Of a stretch of 42,861 nucleotides of DNA, positions 35,351 through 42,861 are shown piece after piece. Positions within the stretch are counted from its first letter, which is position 1. Each line of letters opens with the position of its first letter. Location: the NCBI GenBank assembly GCA_031271465.1, contig JAISVR010000006.1, forward strand, positions 1 through 42,861, in the 5' to 3' direction. This DNA comes from Prevotellaceae bacterium. Its GTDB lineage: Bacteria; Bacteroidota; Bacteroidia; Bacteroidales; Paludibacteraceae. The notes under the pieces are model-generated. The model searched no databases. It saw only the letters and a list, made by a program, of their open reading frames with translations, and was not told the DNA's origin. A program made the position numbers and the translations under genes.

Positions 35351-35433
35351 AAGAGATAGTTTCCATTAAAGTTAAGCGACTAAAAATCTGCTGTAATCCG
35401 TTTTATCTGCGTTCTGCTTATGTTATTATACCT

Positions 35434-36201
35434 ATGCAACTAAACCTGAAAAATCCCCTTATTTTCTTCGACCTCGAAACCACCGGCATGGACACGGTAA
35501 AAGACCGCATTGTGGAAATATCGTACCTCAAAGTATCGCCCAACGGTATGGAAGAGTCGAAAACCATGCGCATAAACCCGGGCTGCCCAATTCCTGCCGA
35601 GGCAACGGCTGTACACGGTATTACCGACAGCGATGTGGCAAACGCTCCTTCTTTTAAAGATGTGGCAAAAACGATTGCACGCGATTTTGAAGGTGCCGAT
35701 TTGGCGGGTTTCAATTCCAATCGTTTTGATGTGCCGCTGCTTGCCGAGGAATTTCTCCGAGCAGGCGTGGACATTGATTTAAGCCGCCGCAAATTTATTG
35801 ATGTGCAAACCATTTTCCACAAAAAAGAGCAACGCACACTCTCGGCTGCCTGCAAATTTTATTGCGGCAAGGAATTGGAAAATGCTCACTCGGCAAGTGC
35901 CGATGTGCAAGCTACCTACGAGGTGCTTAAATCGCAACTCGACCGCTATCCTGATTTGGAAAACAGCATTGAATTTTTGTCCGAATATTCGGCACACAAC
36001 CGCAATGTCGATTTCGCAGGGCGGATAGTATACAATGCTAAAAACGAAGAGCTTATCAATTTCGGCAAATATAAGGGACAGTTGGTAAGCGAAGTGCTTC
36101 GAAAAGATCCGGGTTATTATGCCTGGATTATGGATGCCGATTTCGCGCTCAACACCAAGCAGGTGTTTACCCGTCTGCGCCTGCAAGCCGTAGGGAAATG
36201 A
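35434..36201 (+). CDS. DnaQ-like 3'-5' exonuclease with DUF3820 tail
   Basis: This 255-aa protein has a DEDDh exonuclease fold: Asp13 and Glu15 in FFDLETTGMD, VHGITDSDV, FNSNRFDVPLL (third acidic residue), and HSASADVQAT (His and final Asp). The C-terminal 50 residues (NFGKYKGQLVSEVLRKDPGYYAWI) match the DUF3820 tail common in this family. It may proofread DNA synthesis or degrade RNA. ATG 35434 gives a standard N-terminus; an in-frame extension up to 35293 would read through the palindromic repeat and is rejected. Confidence 0.93.
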   Translation: MQLNLKNPLIFFDLETTGMDTVKDRIVEISYLKVSPNGMEESKTMRINPGCPIPAEATAVHGITDSDVANAPSFKDVAKTIARDFEGADLAGFNSNRFDVPLLAEEFLRAGVDIDLSRRKFIDVQTIFHKKEQRTLSAACKFYCGKELENAHSASADVQATYEVLKSQLDRYPDLENSIEFLSEYSAHNRNVDFAGRIVYNAKNEELINFGKYKGQLVSEVLRKDPGYYAWIMDADFALNTKQVFTRLRLQAVGK

Positions 36202-36232
36202 TCCGGATTTCAAATTAATCTGAAATCCCTTT

Positions 36233-36934
36233 ATGTTTCGGTTTAAACAATTCTCCATACAGCAAGACCGCTGCGCCATGAAAGTGGGCACCGACGGCGT
36301 GTTACTCGGCGCATGGGCAGATTGCCGCAATGCCCGCCGGATATTGGACATTGGAACAGGTACGGGCTTAATTGCTCTTATGCTTGCTCAACGCTGCCCG
36401 GCTGTGATTGATGCCGTGGAGATAGATAAAAATGCTGCCGAACAGGCACTGGAAAATGTGCAACGCAGCCCGTGGGCAGAACGAGTTCGGATTATAAACG
36501 CCTCATTTCAAGATTTTTGCAAAACGGCTACGACAAGATATGACCTTGTTGTGAGCAATCCGCCTTATTTTCATCGCTCGCTGAAATCGCCAACGATTGA
36601 GCGCAGTTTTGCCCGTCATTCGGATACGCTGCCTTTCGACGAAATTATTGAAGGGAGCAAAAAGCTTCTTAGCGAAAAGGGGAAATTGACTGTGATTTTA
36701 CCCTTGATAGAAAGTGTAGCTTTTACCGAAAAAGCTCTTTCGGCAGGTTTTTTCTGCGGTAAAAAATGCTTGCTTACGCCCCGCCCCGGTGCCGAAACAA
36801 AACGGGTGTTGCTCTCTTTCGGCAAAGAAAATCAAGCTTGCCAACACTCCGAACTGCTTATCGAAACCGCTACGCGGCATTGTTACTCGGAACAGTACCG
36901 GGAATTAACGAAGGATTTTTATTTGGGATTTTAA
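36233..36934 (+). CDS. trmN6: tRNA1(Val) adenine(37)-N6-methyltransferase
   Basis: This 233-aa SAM-dependent methyltransferase of the TrmN6 (YfiC) type methylates A37 of tRNA-Val. The N-terminus (FRFKQFSIQQDRCAMKVGTDGVLLGAW) is the family signature. The SAM-binding motif is DIGTGTGLIAL near residue 38 and the catalytic NPPY spans 109-112. It follows the exonuclease gene by 31 bp and is probably in the same operon. Confidence 0.93.
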   Translation: MFRFKQFSIQQDRCAMKVGTDGVLLGAWADCRNARRILDIGTGTGLIALMLAQRCPAVIDAVEIDKNAAEQALENVQRSPWAERVRIINASFQDFCKTATTRYDLVVSNPPYFHRSLKSPTIERSFARHSDTLPFDEIIEGSKKLLSEKGKLTVILPLIESVAFTEKALSAGFFCGKKCLLTPRPGAETKRVLLSFGKENQACQHSELLIETATRHCYSEQYRELTKDFYLGF

Positions 36935-36980
36935 AATCTTAGTTCGGGTTACGCTATATTTTGATTATGCTCAGTAAACA

Positions 36981-37007
36981 CAAGTTCAGCAATAATTGCT
37001 AAACTTG
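36981..37007. repeat. Palindrome at the end of the RhuM remnant
   Basis: 13-bp arms with one mismatch around a single central base. It supplies the stop codon of the RhuM remnant (minus strand) and lies 47 bp after trmN6. It shares GCTAAACTTG with the inverted repeat at 110-264. Confidence 0.7.
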
Positions 37008-37409
37008 GATTAAAATTTGAACAGAGGCAAAAAATCTACGGGTTGCTCCGCTACTACGAATATCGCGTATGCGTTCAAGCGTTTCGTCAAAATAATCCTG
37101 TCCGAAAATATACTCAGGCTTTTTGAGCCGCTCCACATCCAGCACCGAACCTTTGTGAATATACTCTTTGAGAATTTTCGTTGCCCAGTTGCGAAACAAG
37201 ATAGCCCGCTCGGAATTGACACGATAGCCAACAGCAATTACCAAATCGAGATTATAGAATTGCGTTTGATAATTTTTGCCATCGGCGGCAGTATGTGCAA
37301 AAATTGCACATACTGAAATCTCGCTTAATTCATTTGTTATAAAAATATTTTTAATATGTTTTGTAACGACAGAACGCTCAACATCAAACAGCGTAGACAA
37401 CGCCCACAA
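36999..37409 (-). pseudogene. Truncated RhuM-family remnant
   Basis: The 136-codon frame holds the middle of a RhuM-like (virulence RhuM/KilA-N-associated) protein: LFDVERSVVTKHIKNIF, AHTAADGKNYQTQFYNLDLVIAVGYRVNSERA, NWATKILKEYIHKGS and DETLERIRDIRSS. Full proteins of this family are about 330 aa. The N-terminal part is missing (the only start is TTG, with an in-frame stop 15 bp further upstream), and the match breaks off after DIRSS. The final ILIQV and stop come from the flanking palindrome. RhuM genes are often on genomic islands or beside restriction-modification genes; here it is probably a decayed relic. Confidence 0.8.
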
Positions 37410-37452
37410 CAGATAAAAAACCTATCGGGATTAAGCTGCTTATTTAAAAAAC

Positions 37453-37484
37453 AAAAAAGGTGCAAGTTTATGGAAACTTGCACC
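37453..37484 (-). terminator. Terminator of the SusD-like gene
   Basis: GGTGCAAGTTT (37459-37469) pairs perfectly with 37474-37484 around ATGG. On the minus strand it is followed by a T-run (37458-37453). It lies 24 bp after the SusD stop. The arm sequence is related to the repeat at 110-264. Confidence 0.85.
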
Positions 37485-37507
37485 AATTAAGAGTTTATCT
37501 TTTATTT

Positions 37508-39499
37508 TCAATACCCATACACATTACTAAGCATACCATTACTACTTGCAATAACCATTATGCTTATCGGCAACAAACTCCGCAAATCGGGATTGACAGA
37601 CGACGAATAGAAACATTTTTCATAAAAAGCTGTGCCTCCGGCAAGCGACGAACTACTCCACATAGGGGTTGATGTCCAGGAGGCATCACCGCTTTTATCT
37701 TCCGTTTCACCGCGATTCATGCCATAGAACTCGATGACAGGCGTACCGGTTACGGGGTCTGTTTTGGTGGAAGACATACGGCACCATACCTGTTTAGGCA
37801 CATCGCTGTAATTTATATTCGACAGATTGCTTGGCGTTCCGTTATACGCATTTTGCAGGTCGATACATTTGTTGGCTTCGGCGTCCATTGCTTCTTTGAG
37901 CTTACCCCAACGGATAAGGTCGCGCTTGCGGAGCTGCTCACCAACAAACTCCAGCTTGCGCTCGTCCATAATGTTTTGCAGGGTTAATGCCTTATCTACG
38001 CCTGCGTTGGACACAGTGATGCTTGCACCAAAGGCGCGGCGGCGCACCCAGTTGAATTTTTCGGTGGCATCTGCCATATTTTCGCCCAGCTCAAGGCAAG
38101 CCTCGGCGTACATCAGCAATACATCGGCATAACGCACCACTACCCTGCCACGGTAAGTATCGTTACCTGCCGGCAGCATATCCGTATTACCGGCAGCCCA
38201 TTCGGGGCGAAGTTTGGCAAAGGAAAGTGTATTGATTTTAGCCGGTGTAATACTGCCCGAATTCCATTCCCACGGAGCTATGGACACATCGCGGCGGGTA
38301 TCGTTCCTGTCGTAATCCCACCAGAGGGAGCCTGTTACATAACCTCTTGTACCTGTCGAAGGATTATTATTTCTCAAACCCCAGCCATACATAAACTGAT
38401 TGCGGTAGCGCATTTCCCAAAGCGATTCGGTATTGCCGTCGGCTTCCTCACCGCGGCTTATTGCCAGAAATACATTCTGGAACGACGGCAAGAGTTTGCC
38501 TGTGCCGTATTTGGCTATTACCTTTTGCGTTTCGTCTTTAGCTATGGTAAGATAGCTGATATACTTGGCAAGCTTTACGCGACCGACAAAGGCAAATTCG
38601 TTTTGAGTACTGTTGCTCGCATAATCGCTCAACTGACTAATCGGGCGAAGCGCATAACCTGCAGCCGCCAATGCCACCCGCGCACGGAATGCCTGCACCG
38701 CCTCGAGGCTTGGATGCAGTATGCTTGCCGGCTTGTTGGCATCGCTCAGGTAATTTTGGGCGGTGAGCAGGTCGGCAAGGATTTGGTCGTAGATGAGTTC
38801 ACGCTTCATAACAGGAGCAGGATAAGCGTAATTCGGCATTTCCAGCGGAGTGAAAAACGCCGGCACATCGCCCCACCAGCTTATCAGGTCATAGTAGTAG
38901 AACGCACGCATAGTATAGGCTTCTGCCAGGAGCGCACCCGTACGGTTCGTATTGCTCGGCGCGGGATTCATTGCCAATACTTCTTTTATAATGCCATTAC
39001 ATATATCAATATTTTGATAGATGCCTGTCCACACCTCCTGCAAACCACTGTTGTTATCACTTGCAGTTATATTATAAGCCGCCAAGCCTGCTCCATTATT
39101 CTGATTAATCATAGTGCTTGCAGTTACCGACCTGTTTCGCTCAATATCCGTATTGGCGTGAAAGAAAAGGTCGACTCGGTTACGGTAAACATTGTTCCTG
39201 CCCATACCGTCCATTGAATACATATTTTCAATCAGGCTGTTGATTAACTCTTCATTTTCCTGCTCTGTTGGCGTATAGCCGTAGGTAAAGGCAGTTGTTC
39301 CGGGAGTAATGTCGTGCGAAACAGGCGAGCCGCTTATCGGTTCTATTTTTATCTTATGCACGCCGCCTTCGTTGGGAAAGGTAATGCGGTTTATTTCATC
39401 GGCATTATGTTGGGGATTTTCGCCAACCTGTATCCAGTGCTGTTGTGCCACGGCTGTTGCTGCCAAAGCAAGCGCTGCTATTATTATATATTTTCTCAT
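37508..39499 (-). CDS. SusD/RagB-like outer membrane protein with extra N-terminal module
   Basis: The 663-aa protein is SusD-like from about residue 80 on: TPTEQENEELINSLIENMYSM, EAYTMRAFYYYDLISWWGDVP, RYADVLLMYAEACLELGE, DERKLEFVGEQLRKRDLIRWG and the C-terminal LLPI. SusD proteins bind glycans or peptides on the cell surface with a SusC porin. Two things are odd. The signal peptide (MRKYIIIAALALAATAVAQQ) lacks a lipobox Cys. Residues about 30-55 (NADEINRITFPNEGG) resemble the N-terminal part of the neighbouring T9SS protein. No susC gene is adjacent. It begins 6 bp after that neighbour's stop, so the two are cotranscribed. Confidence 0.88.
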   Translation of the reverse strand: MRKYIIIAALALAATAVAQQHWIQVGENPQHNADEINRITFPNEGGVHKIKIEPISGSPVSHDITPGTTAFTYGYTPTEQENEELINSLIENMYSMDGMGRNNVYRNRVDLFFHANTDIERNRSVTASTMINQNNGAGLAAYNITASDNNSGLQEVWTGIYQNIDICNGIIKEVLAMNPAPSNTNRTGALLAEAYTMRAFYYYDLISWWGDVPAFFTPLEMPNYAYPAPVMKRELIYDQILADLLTAQNYLSDANKPASILHPSLEAVQAFRARVALAAAGYALRPISQLSDYASNSTQNEFAFVGRVKLAKYISYLTIAKDETQKVIAKYGTGKLLPSFQNVFLAISRGEEADGNTESLWEMRYRNQFMYGWGLRNNNPSTGTRGYVTGSLWWDYDRNDTRRDVSIAPWEWNSGSITPAKINTLSFAKLRPEWAAGNTDMLPAGNDTYRGRVVVRYADVLLMYAEACLELGENMADATEKFNWVRRRAFGASITVSNAGVDKALTLQNIMDERKLEFVGEQLRKRDLIRWGKLKEAMDAEANKCIDLQNAYNGTPSNLSNINYSDVPKQVWCRMSSTKTDPVTGTPVIEFYGMNRGETEDKSGDASWTSTPMWSSSSLAGGTAFYEKCFYSSSVNPDLRSLLPISIMVIASSNGMLSNVYGY

Positions 39500-39505
39500 A
39501 ACCGG

Positions 39506-40021
39506 TTATTTTTTAATGAATTTGACATATTGATTATTTACGCTGATGTAATATGCACCCTGCGGCAGCGAAGCGATGTTCAGCTGCAAACCATCGGCAG
39601 TAGCTGTAGCAGACAGGGCTATTGCCTTACCGTCGGCGGTGTACACGCTTGGTTTGGCATTGCTGTCCACGCCTTTGATGTAGAGCACATCGGCAGCCGG
39701 ATTGGGATAAACCGCTACGGTGCTGCTTTCGGTGCTCGAAACCGAAGAAGTAGAGCGCATTTCAAACGACATTTCGGCATACGACCACACGCCTTCTTCC
39801 AGCGATAAAAGATTTTCACCAATAACCGTCCGGCTGTTATCCGTTTTGGTAATGGTCATACGGTCGCCCGAGGGCGAAAAGGTGATGTCCGTGATTTGGG
39901 AGACAGGGATTTCTATTTGCCCGTTGTAATCATTGACAACCAAATGCAGCTCCTGCTGTGCAAAGAGCGTAGCAATGCCGCCTAAGAGAAAGGCGACTGC
40001 GAGATAGAGTGTTTTTCTCAT
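39506..40021 (-). CDS. Small T9SS cargo protein
   Basis: This 171-aa secreted protein has a signal peptide (ending TLFAQQ). The beta-rich N-terminal part has IPVSQITDITFSPSGDRMTI, a Ser-rich linker follows, and the last 70 residues are a T9SS type A sorting domain (VAVYPNPAADVLYIKG, TADGKAIAL, LPQGAYYISV, final VKFIKK). It is expected to cross the outer membrane by T9SS and be anchored or released. There is little room for a catalytic domain, so it may be an adhesive or structural surface protein, or an assembly partner of the SusD-like product 6 bp downstream. Confidence 0.85.
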   Translation of the reverse strand: MRKTLYLAVAFLLGGIATLFAQQELHLVVNDYNGQIEIPVSQITDITFSPSGDRMTITKTDNSRTVIGENLLSLEEGVWSYAEMSFEMRSTSSVSSTESSTVAVYPNPAADVLYIKGVDSNAKPSVYTADGKAIALSATATADGLQLNIASLPQGAYYISVNNQYVKFIKK

Positions 40022-40053
40022 AGTTTGTATGTTTTAGAATGAATAATTAAGAC

Positions 40054-40824
40054 TTAGAATTTATAAGTTAAACCAACCTTAGGAAAAGGTATAATAAATG
40101 AAAATGATTCGATATTATATTTAGTCTTTTTGAATATCTTTTCTCCATTTTCTGTAGTGTAGTTATGTGTTGAAAAATAAGGTTGAGTGGCAGAATATTC
40201 AAGTACAGTTGCTGATAGACACCATGATTTTGCTATATCTATTTCTATATCTGCAGAAAATTTCCAAGCAAAGGCTCCTGATGTTTCATCATTCAAATTC
40301 AATACAGAAAAATCCGAATAACTGAGTACATCTACATTTGGTATTTGAGAAATAGAATAACCCAAAAGTCCCATAACATTAATCCGAACTTTCGATTCTC
40401 TTAAGCAAAAAGTAGGACCTGCCATAAAAGAATAAACATTCCAATTGTCAGATTGAACAAAACTACCACCCTGCGAAATGATATGCGTTCCTTCATATGA
40501 ATGCTCATCAAACGCAAAGCCTTGATAGCCAACAGAAGCTTTAATTCCTAAAAAACTTACAGGATAATAGGTATATGCCAAATTTATTTCAAATCCATTA
40601 GGCGTGAACATTTTTCCTTTACCAGTACTTTTGTATTGGTTTTCATTCCCAGTTGTATTGATTCGAAAAACTTGATCATAAGAGCCATTAACTTGAAATA
40701 ACTTTGCTCCGGTAGTAAAAGAAATATGATGCTTTTGATAATCTTTACTGACAGAAGAAGTATGTTGGGCAACCAAAAAGATTGGGAAAAGAATTCCCAT
40801 AGCTGAAATAACTAATTTTTTCAT
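40054..40824 (-). CDS. Outer membrane beta-barrel protein
   Basis: The 256-aa protein has a signal peptide (MKKLVISAMGILFPIFLVAQ), alternating strands such as FEINLAYTYYPVSFLGIKASVGYQG (split by turns), and a terminal aromatic residue in VGLTYKF, as expected for an outer membrane barrel. I do not recognise a specific family. It lies 32 bp upstream of the T9SS gene and 36 bp downstream of the membrane protein gene, so the four may form one operon. Confidence 0.78.
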   Translation of the reverse strand: MKKLVISAMGILFPIFLVAQHTSSVSKDYQKHHISFTTGAKLFQVNGSYDQVFRINTTGNENQYKSTGKGKMFTPNGFEINLAYTYYPVSFLGIKASVGYQGFAFDEHSYEGTHIISQGGSFVQSDNWNVYSFMAGPTFCLRESKVRINVMGLLGYSISQIPNVDVLSYSDFSVLNLNDETSGAFAWKFSADIEIDIAKSWCLSATVLEYSATQPYFSTHNYTTENGEKIFKKTKYNIESFSFIIPFPKVGLTYKF

Positions 40825-40860
40825 AACTCTAAATTATTTTAATTAATATGTATTTTTTAT

Positions 40861-41532
40861 TTATTGTTTTTTAAATGCTTTAGTAGACTTAACAAGTTGA
40901 AAGTGTAATATTTTACCTTTACTGTTTCTGTAAGTACCCGAAATCTTATTATGCTGACTATTCAACGCACCGTTATAAGTACCTGAATAATTCCCTTTCC
41001 TTAAAATTGGTTCTAAATGGATTTTATTACCGATAAGAGTTCCTTTCATCTTTTTACTTTCCTTCGGATAATACATCACTATTGTTGTTTTGCGGTTCTT
41101 TGTGCATTGAATTTTAAGTGTTATTCGCGTTTTATCCAATGCTCCCTGCCATGTACCTTGCCAGGAATTGATAGTTATGTCAGACAGATTTTGCTGTGCA
41201 ATGCTACTTTTGTTTCTGTCAGGAAACACAGCATTGATTATATCATTGCTGAAAAATAATCCTATTGACACTGCAATTATAGCAATCGGCAATACTATTT
41301 TTGCCGGTTTCGGAAGACTGACAAACCGGCGATATAAGCCTTTGAACATGTTTTTAACAGCGGCTTTTATGTTTCCCCTGTTATTGTAGATAATTGTAAC
41401 TAATACCGTAATTATCTCTATTGTAATTTTAACAATCCATGTTCCAAGCCATACCACTGCCTGAAACAAGACTTTGCACAGCCAGCCAATCACAGAAAAC
41501 AACAATCTGAATAAAGAATCTATAATATCCAT
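40861..41532 (-). CDS. Membrane protein with C-terminal beta domain
   Basis: This 223-aa protein begins with a long hydrophobic stretch (about residues 8-49, amphipathic, rich in Trp, Val and Ile) and has a second membrane helix at about 78-94. The C-terminal 100 residues look like a small beta-barrel (SWQGTWQGALD, GTLIGNKIHLEP, NYSGTYNGAL, KISGTYRNSKG), with repeated G-T-x-G/N turns. No known family is recognised. It sits between a 42-bp palindrome upstream and the barrel gene downstream. Confidence 0.7.
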   Translation of the reverse strand: MDIIDSLFRLLFSVIGWLCKVLFQAVVWLGTWIVKITIEIITVLVTIIYNNRGNIKAAVKNMFKGLYRRFVSLPKPAKIVLPIAIIAVSIGLFFSNDIINAVFPDRNKSSIAQQNLSDITINSWQGTWQGALDKTRITLKIQCTKNRKTTIVMYYPKESKKMKGTLIGNKIHLEPILRKGNYSGTYNGALNSQHNKISGTYRNSKGKILHFQLVKSTKAFKKQ

Positions 41533-41608
41533 AGTTAAGATTATATTGTTAAAACAAATTTATCAACAAGACACATATATATTTACATCTTTCCCTTGCT
41601 TCCAATTA

Positions 41609-41652
41609 TTACTGCAAGTCTGTAAACATACATGTTTACAGACTTGCAGTAA
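41609..41652. repeat. Near-perfect 44-bp palindrome
   Basis: Arms 41609-41629 and 41632-41652 match perfectly over 21 bp with only 2 bp between them. It lies 77 bp before the membrane protein start and 36 bp after the microprotein stop. No T-run follows on either strand, so it may be an operator or recombination-type site rather than a terminator. Confidence 0.9.
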
Positions 41653-41687
41653 ACAGAAATTAAAGTACAACAAGTAGCTTGTTCATC

Positions 41688-41831
41688 TTACCGTCCATTA
41701 GCGTCCAGTCTTTTTTGCGCCTCCTCTACATCAGATTCTCTCCACGCTTCATTAGCGTAAGAAACACCCGATTCACCGTTATTTTTTACAGTTTCACGGT
41801 CTCTCATAGCATCCCATTCATCGTAACTCAT
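41688..41831 (-). CDS. Possible 47-aa microprotein
   Basis: The frame begins MSYDEWDAMRDRETVKN and ends RLDANGR, very rich in Asp, Glu, Arg and Asn, without membrane segment or signal. The second half (NEAWRESDVEEAQKRL) should be helical. It lies on the same strand as, and upstream of, the membrane protein gene. Support is its strongly protein-like composition in a region with little else. The family is unknown and no database check was possible. Confidence 0.45.
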   Translation of the reverse strand: MSYDEWDAMRDRETVKNNGESGVSYANEAWRESDVEEAQKRLDANGR

Positions 41832-42156
41832 AACATGATTTTTTGAAGATTTTTACTTTCCCCTTCTGATATGGCTTCACAGGTCTTGCCCGTTTTTTCA
41901 AGAGGTTATCTGCTCCTCTCTTATATATATATATATTTATTCCATTGTCCTGAACTACTATTTTTACAGGATTATCAACATTTGCAAGATTAAAAACATC
42001 TTGGCAATCTTCGTAATCCTGCTAAAATCATGGTTCATACTATTCTGCCCCTCTACGCACTAAGGGATACTCTCCCTGCACCCGAAGGGATACCTTCCCT
42101 ACGCTCGCAGGGAGCTATTCCCTACACTCGTAGGGATAGCTTCACTACTATGCTCC
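41832..42156. other. Gap with TA run and tandem hairpins
   Basis: No gene is seen apart from the microprotein leader. A TA dinucleotide run lies at about 41922-41936 and the 23-bp tandem repeat is at 42050-42141. The repeat starts 15 bp beyond the DUF4469 stop on the minus strand. Confidence 0.6.
42050..42141. repeat. 23-bp tandem hairpin repeat, four copies
   Basis: Copies start at 42050, 42073, 42096 and 42119, exactly 23 bp apart. The consensus is about TCCCTACRCTCG-AGGGATA; the first copy is the most divergent. Copies 2-4 each contain TCCCT...AGGGA and can fold alone; the last has a 7-bp stem (TCCCTAC/GTAGGGA). They lie just downstream of the minus-strand DUF4469 gene. Confidence 0.85.
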
Positions 42157-42861
42157 TCACTGTACGGTTAGTAAACGCTTGAAACTTGCCGTACGCGCAT
42201 CTTTCAATGTGCCGTTGCTGCTGCTATACTGCGTTACTACTTCCAGTTTATAGGTGCCTGCCACGAGTTCGGGGATTACAATAATGAGTTCCGACGGGTT
42301 GTTGTTTACAAAATCCGAAGCTTCGACTTTTGTGCGTTCTTGTGTAGCTTGGTTTACGAAGTATACGCCGTTGTCTTCGCTATCGCCGGCGATTTTGAGT
42401 TTGTGTCCTTCTATTTTAAGGTTGCGGTTGGGCGTGATTAAATCGTTGACACTGCCGCTTTTTACATCGATTACCTGTGCTATGCTGAGCGAGGTGTTTG
42501 CTACTCCTTCTATTTCTACGGTAACATTGGATAATTCGGCGCGAAGTAATTCGCCCTGGTTGAATTGAAACAATACGCTGTGTTTGTCGGGGTTGAAGCT
42601 TTCTTCGGGGCTGTTGAATACGCCTCGGATAAGCGGTGTGGCTGTGAAGTAGCCGGTGTTTACCGAATAGCCGTCGCAGAGCTGGTACGACATTTCTTTG
42701 AGGAAGAGGTTTACGCTGTGTTCCATGTCGGCAGCGGGTATTCGGGCGCCACCACGGGTTACGGCGATGTCGCAAATGGTTTTGATACTGCGCGTGCGCT
42801 CGGAACTTACACGGGCTACTAAGTCGCTGGGGTCTTCGGTTAATGGGTTGTTGTAGAGATA
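42157..42861 (-). CDS. HU-like DNA-binding domain plus DUF4469 protein (partial)
   Basis: The frame runs off the window edge; 234 codons are visible. The first part (YNNPLTEDPSDLVARV, SIKTICDIAVTRGG, FLKEMSYQLCDGYSVNTGYF) matches the HU-DNA_bdg-type domain found in many Bacteroidota proteins, and nearly all of it seems present. The C-terminal part, from about residue 135 (LITPNRNLKIEGHKLKI ... PSELIIVIPELVAGTYKLEVVTQYS), is an Ig-like DUF4469 domain. Function is not established. There is no signal peptide in the visible part. An internal ATG at 42726 would cut the HU-like domain and is not the start. Confidence 0.85.
   Translation of the reverse strand, partial: YLYNNPLTEDPSDLVARVSSERTRSIKTICDIAVTRGGARIPAADMEHSVNLFLKEMSYQLCDGYSVNTGYFTATPLIRGVFNSPEESFNPDKHSVLFQFNQGELLRAELSNVTVEIEGVANTSLSIAQVIDVKSGSVNDLITPNRNLKIEGHKLKIAGDSEDNGVYFVNQATQERTKVEASDFVNNNPSELIIVIPELVAGTYKLEVVTQYSSSNGTLKDARTASFKRLLTVQ

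Noticed and set aside
42050-42141. CRISPR array
   Set aside because: The 23-bp units are directly joined with no spacers and no cas genes are present; it is a plain tandem repeat.

Overview
The window reads as chromosome from a Bacteroidota bacterium, most likely order Bacteroidales. The evidence is the gene content: a serine palmitoyltransferase for sphingolipids, GldG, a protein with a type IX secretion (T9SS) C-terminal sorting domain, a SusD-like protein, a DUF5683 gene beside parAB, and a protein with an HU-like plus DUF4469 architecture. Many genes are also preceded by the Bacteroidota -7 promoter element TAnnTTTG rather than by a Shine-Dalgarno sequence. No tRNA, rRNA, CRISPR array, transposase or prophage was seen.

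Layout. Positions 1-1019 hold no gene but contain inverted repeats and the dnaK leader. dnaK (1020-2942) is followed by an accessory patch (3078-6289). This patch has an AT-rich two-gene cassette (a DUF4365 nuclease-like protein and an unrecognised 363-aa protein with no bases between the two genes) and a COG2865-type AlbA_2/HATPase/HTH regulator, with near-identical hairpin terminators on both sides of the regulator. A structured 454-bp gap leads to nagB, an aminotransferase and an overlapping acyltransferase. On the minus strand, proB and proA are separated by an unrelated secreted protein. Then come priA (+), two minus-strand small envelope proteins around a 340-bp cluster of hairpins, an NlpC/P60 hydrolase (-), a low-molecular-weight phosphatase, a nucleoside:H+ symporter and a lipoprotein (+), and a MerR regulator (-).

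The middle carries a minus-strand chromosome-segregation and cell-wall operon (parA, parB, DUF5683, an MltD-like transglycosylase) with HU upstream. It is followed by two tandem rhomboid proteases and an EEP-family hydrolase (+), xseA (-), serine palmitoyltransferase, OmpA-like lipoprotein, gldG, dnaN, a DnaQ-like exonuclease and trmN6 (+). The last 6 kb is mostly minus strand: a truncated RhuM remnant between repeat hairpins, an orphan SusD-like gene next to a small T9SS cargo protein, a beta-barrel protein, a membrane protein, a probable 47-aa microprotein, a 23-bp tandem hairpin repeat, and the 3' part of an HU-like/DUF4469 gene cut by the window edge.

Most genes are housekeeping. The less explained material is the 3.0-6.7 kb patch, the hairpin-rich intergenic regions (110-264, 16439-16774, 41609-41652, 42050-42141), the interrupted proBA operon, and the SusD/T9SS operon without a SusC. 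All functional calls come from reading motifs by eye; no database search was run.
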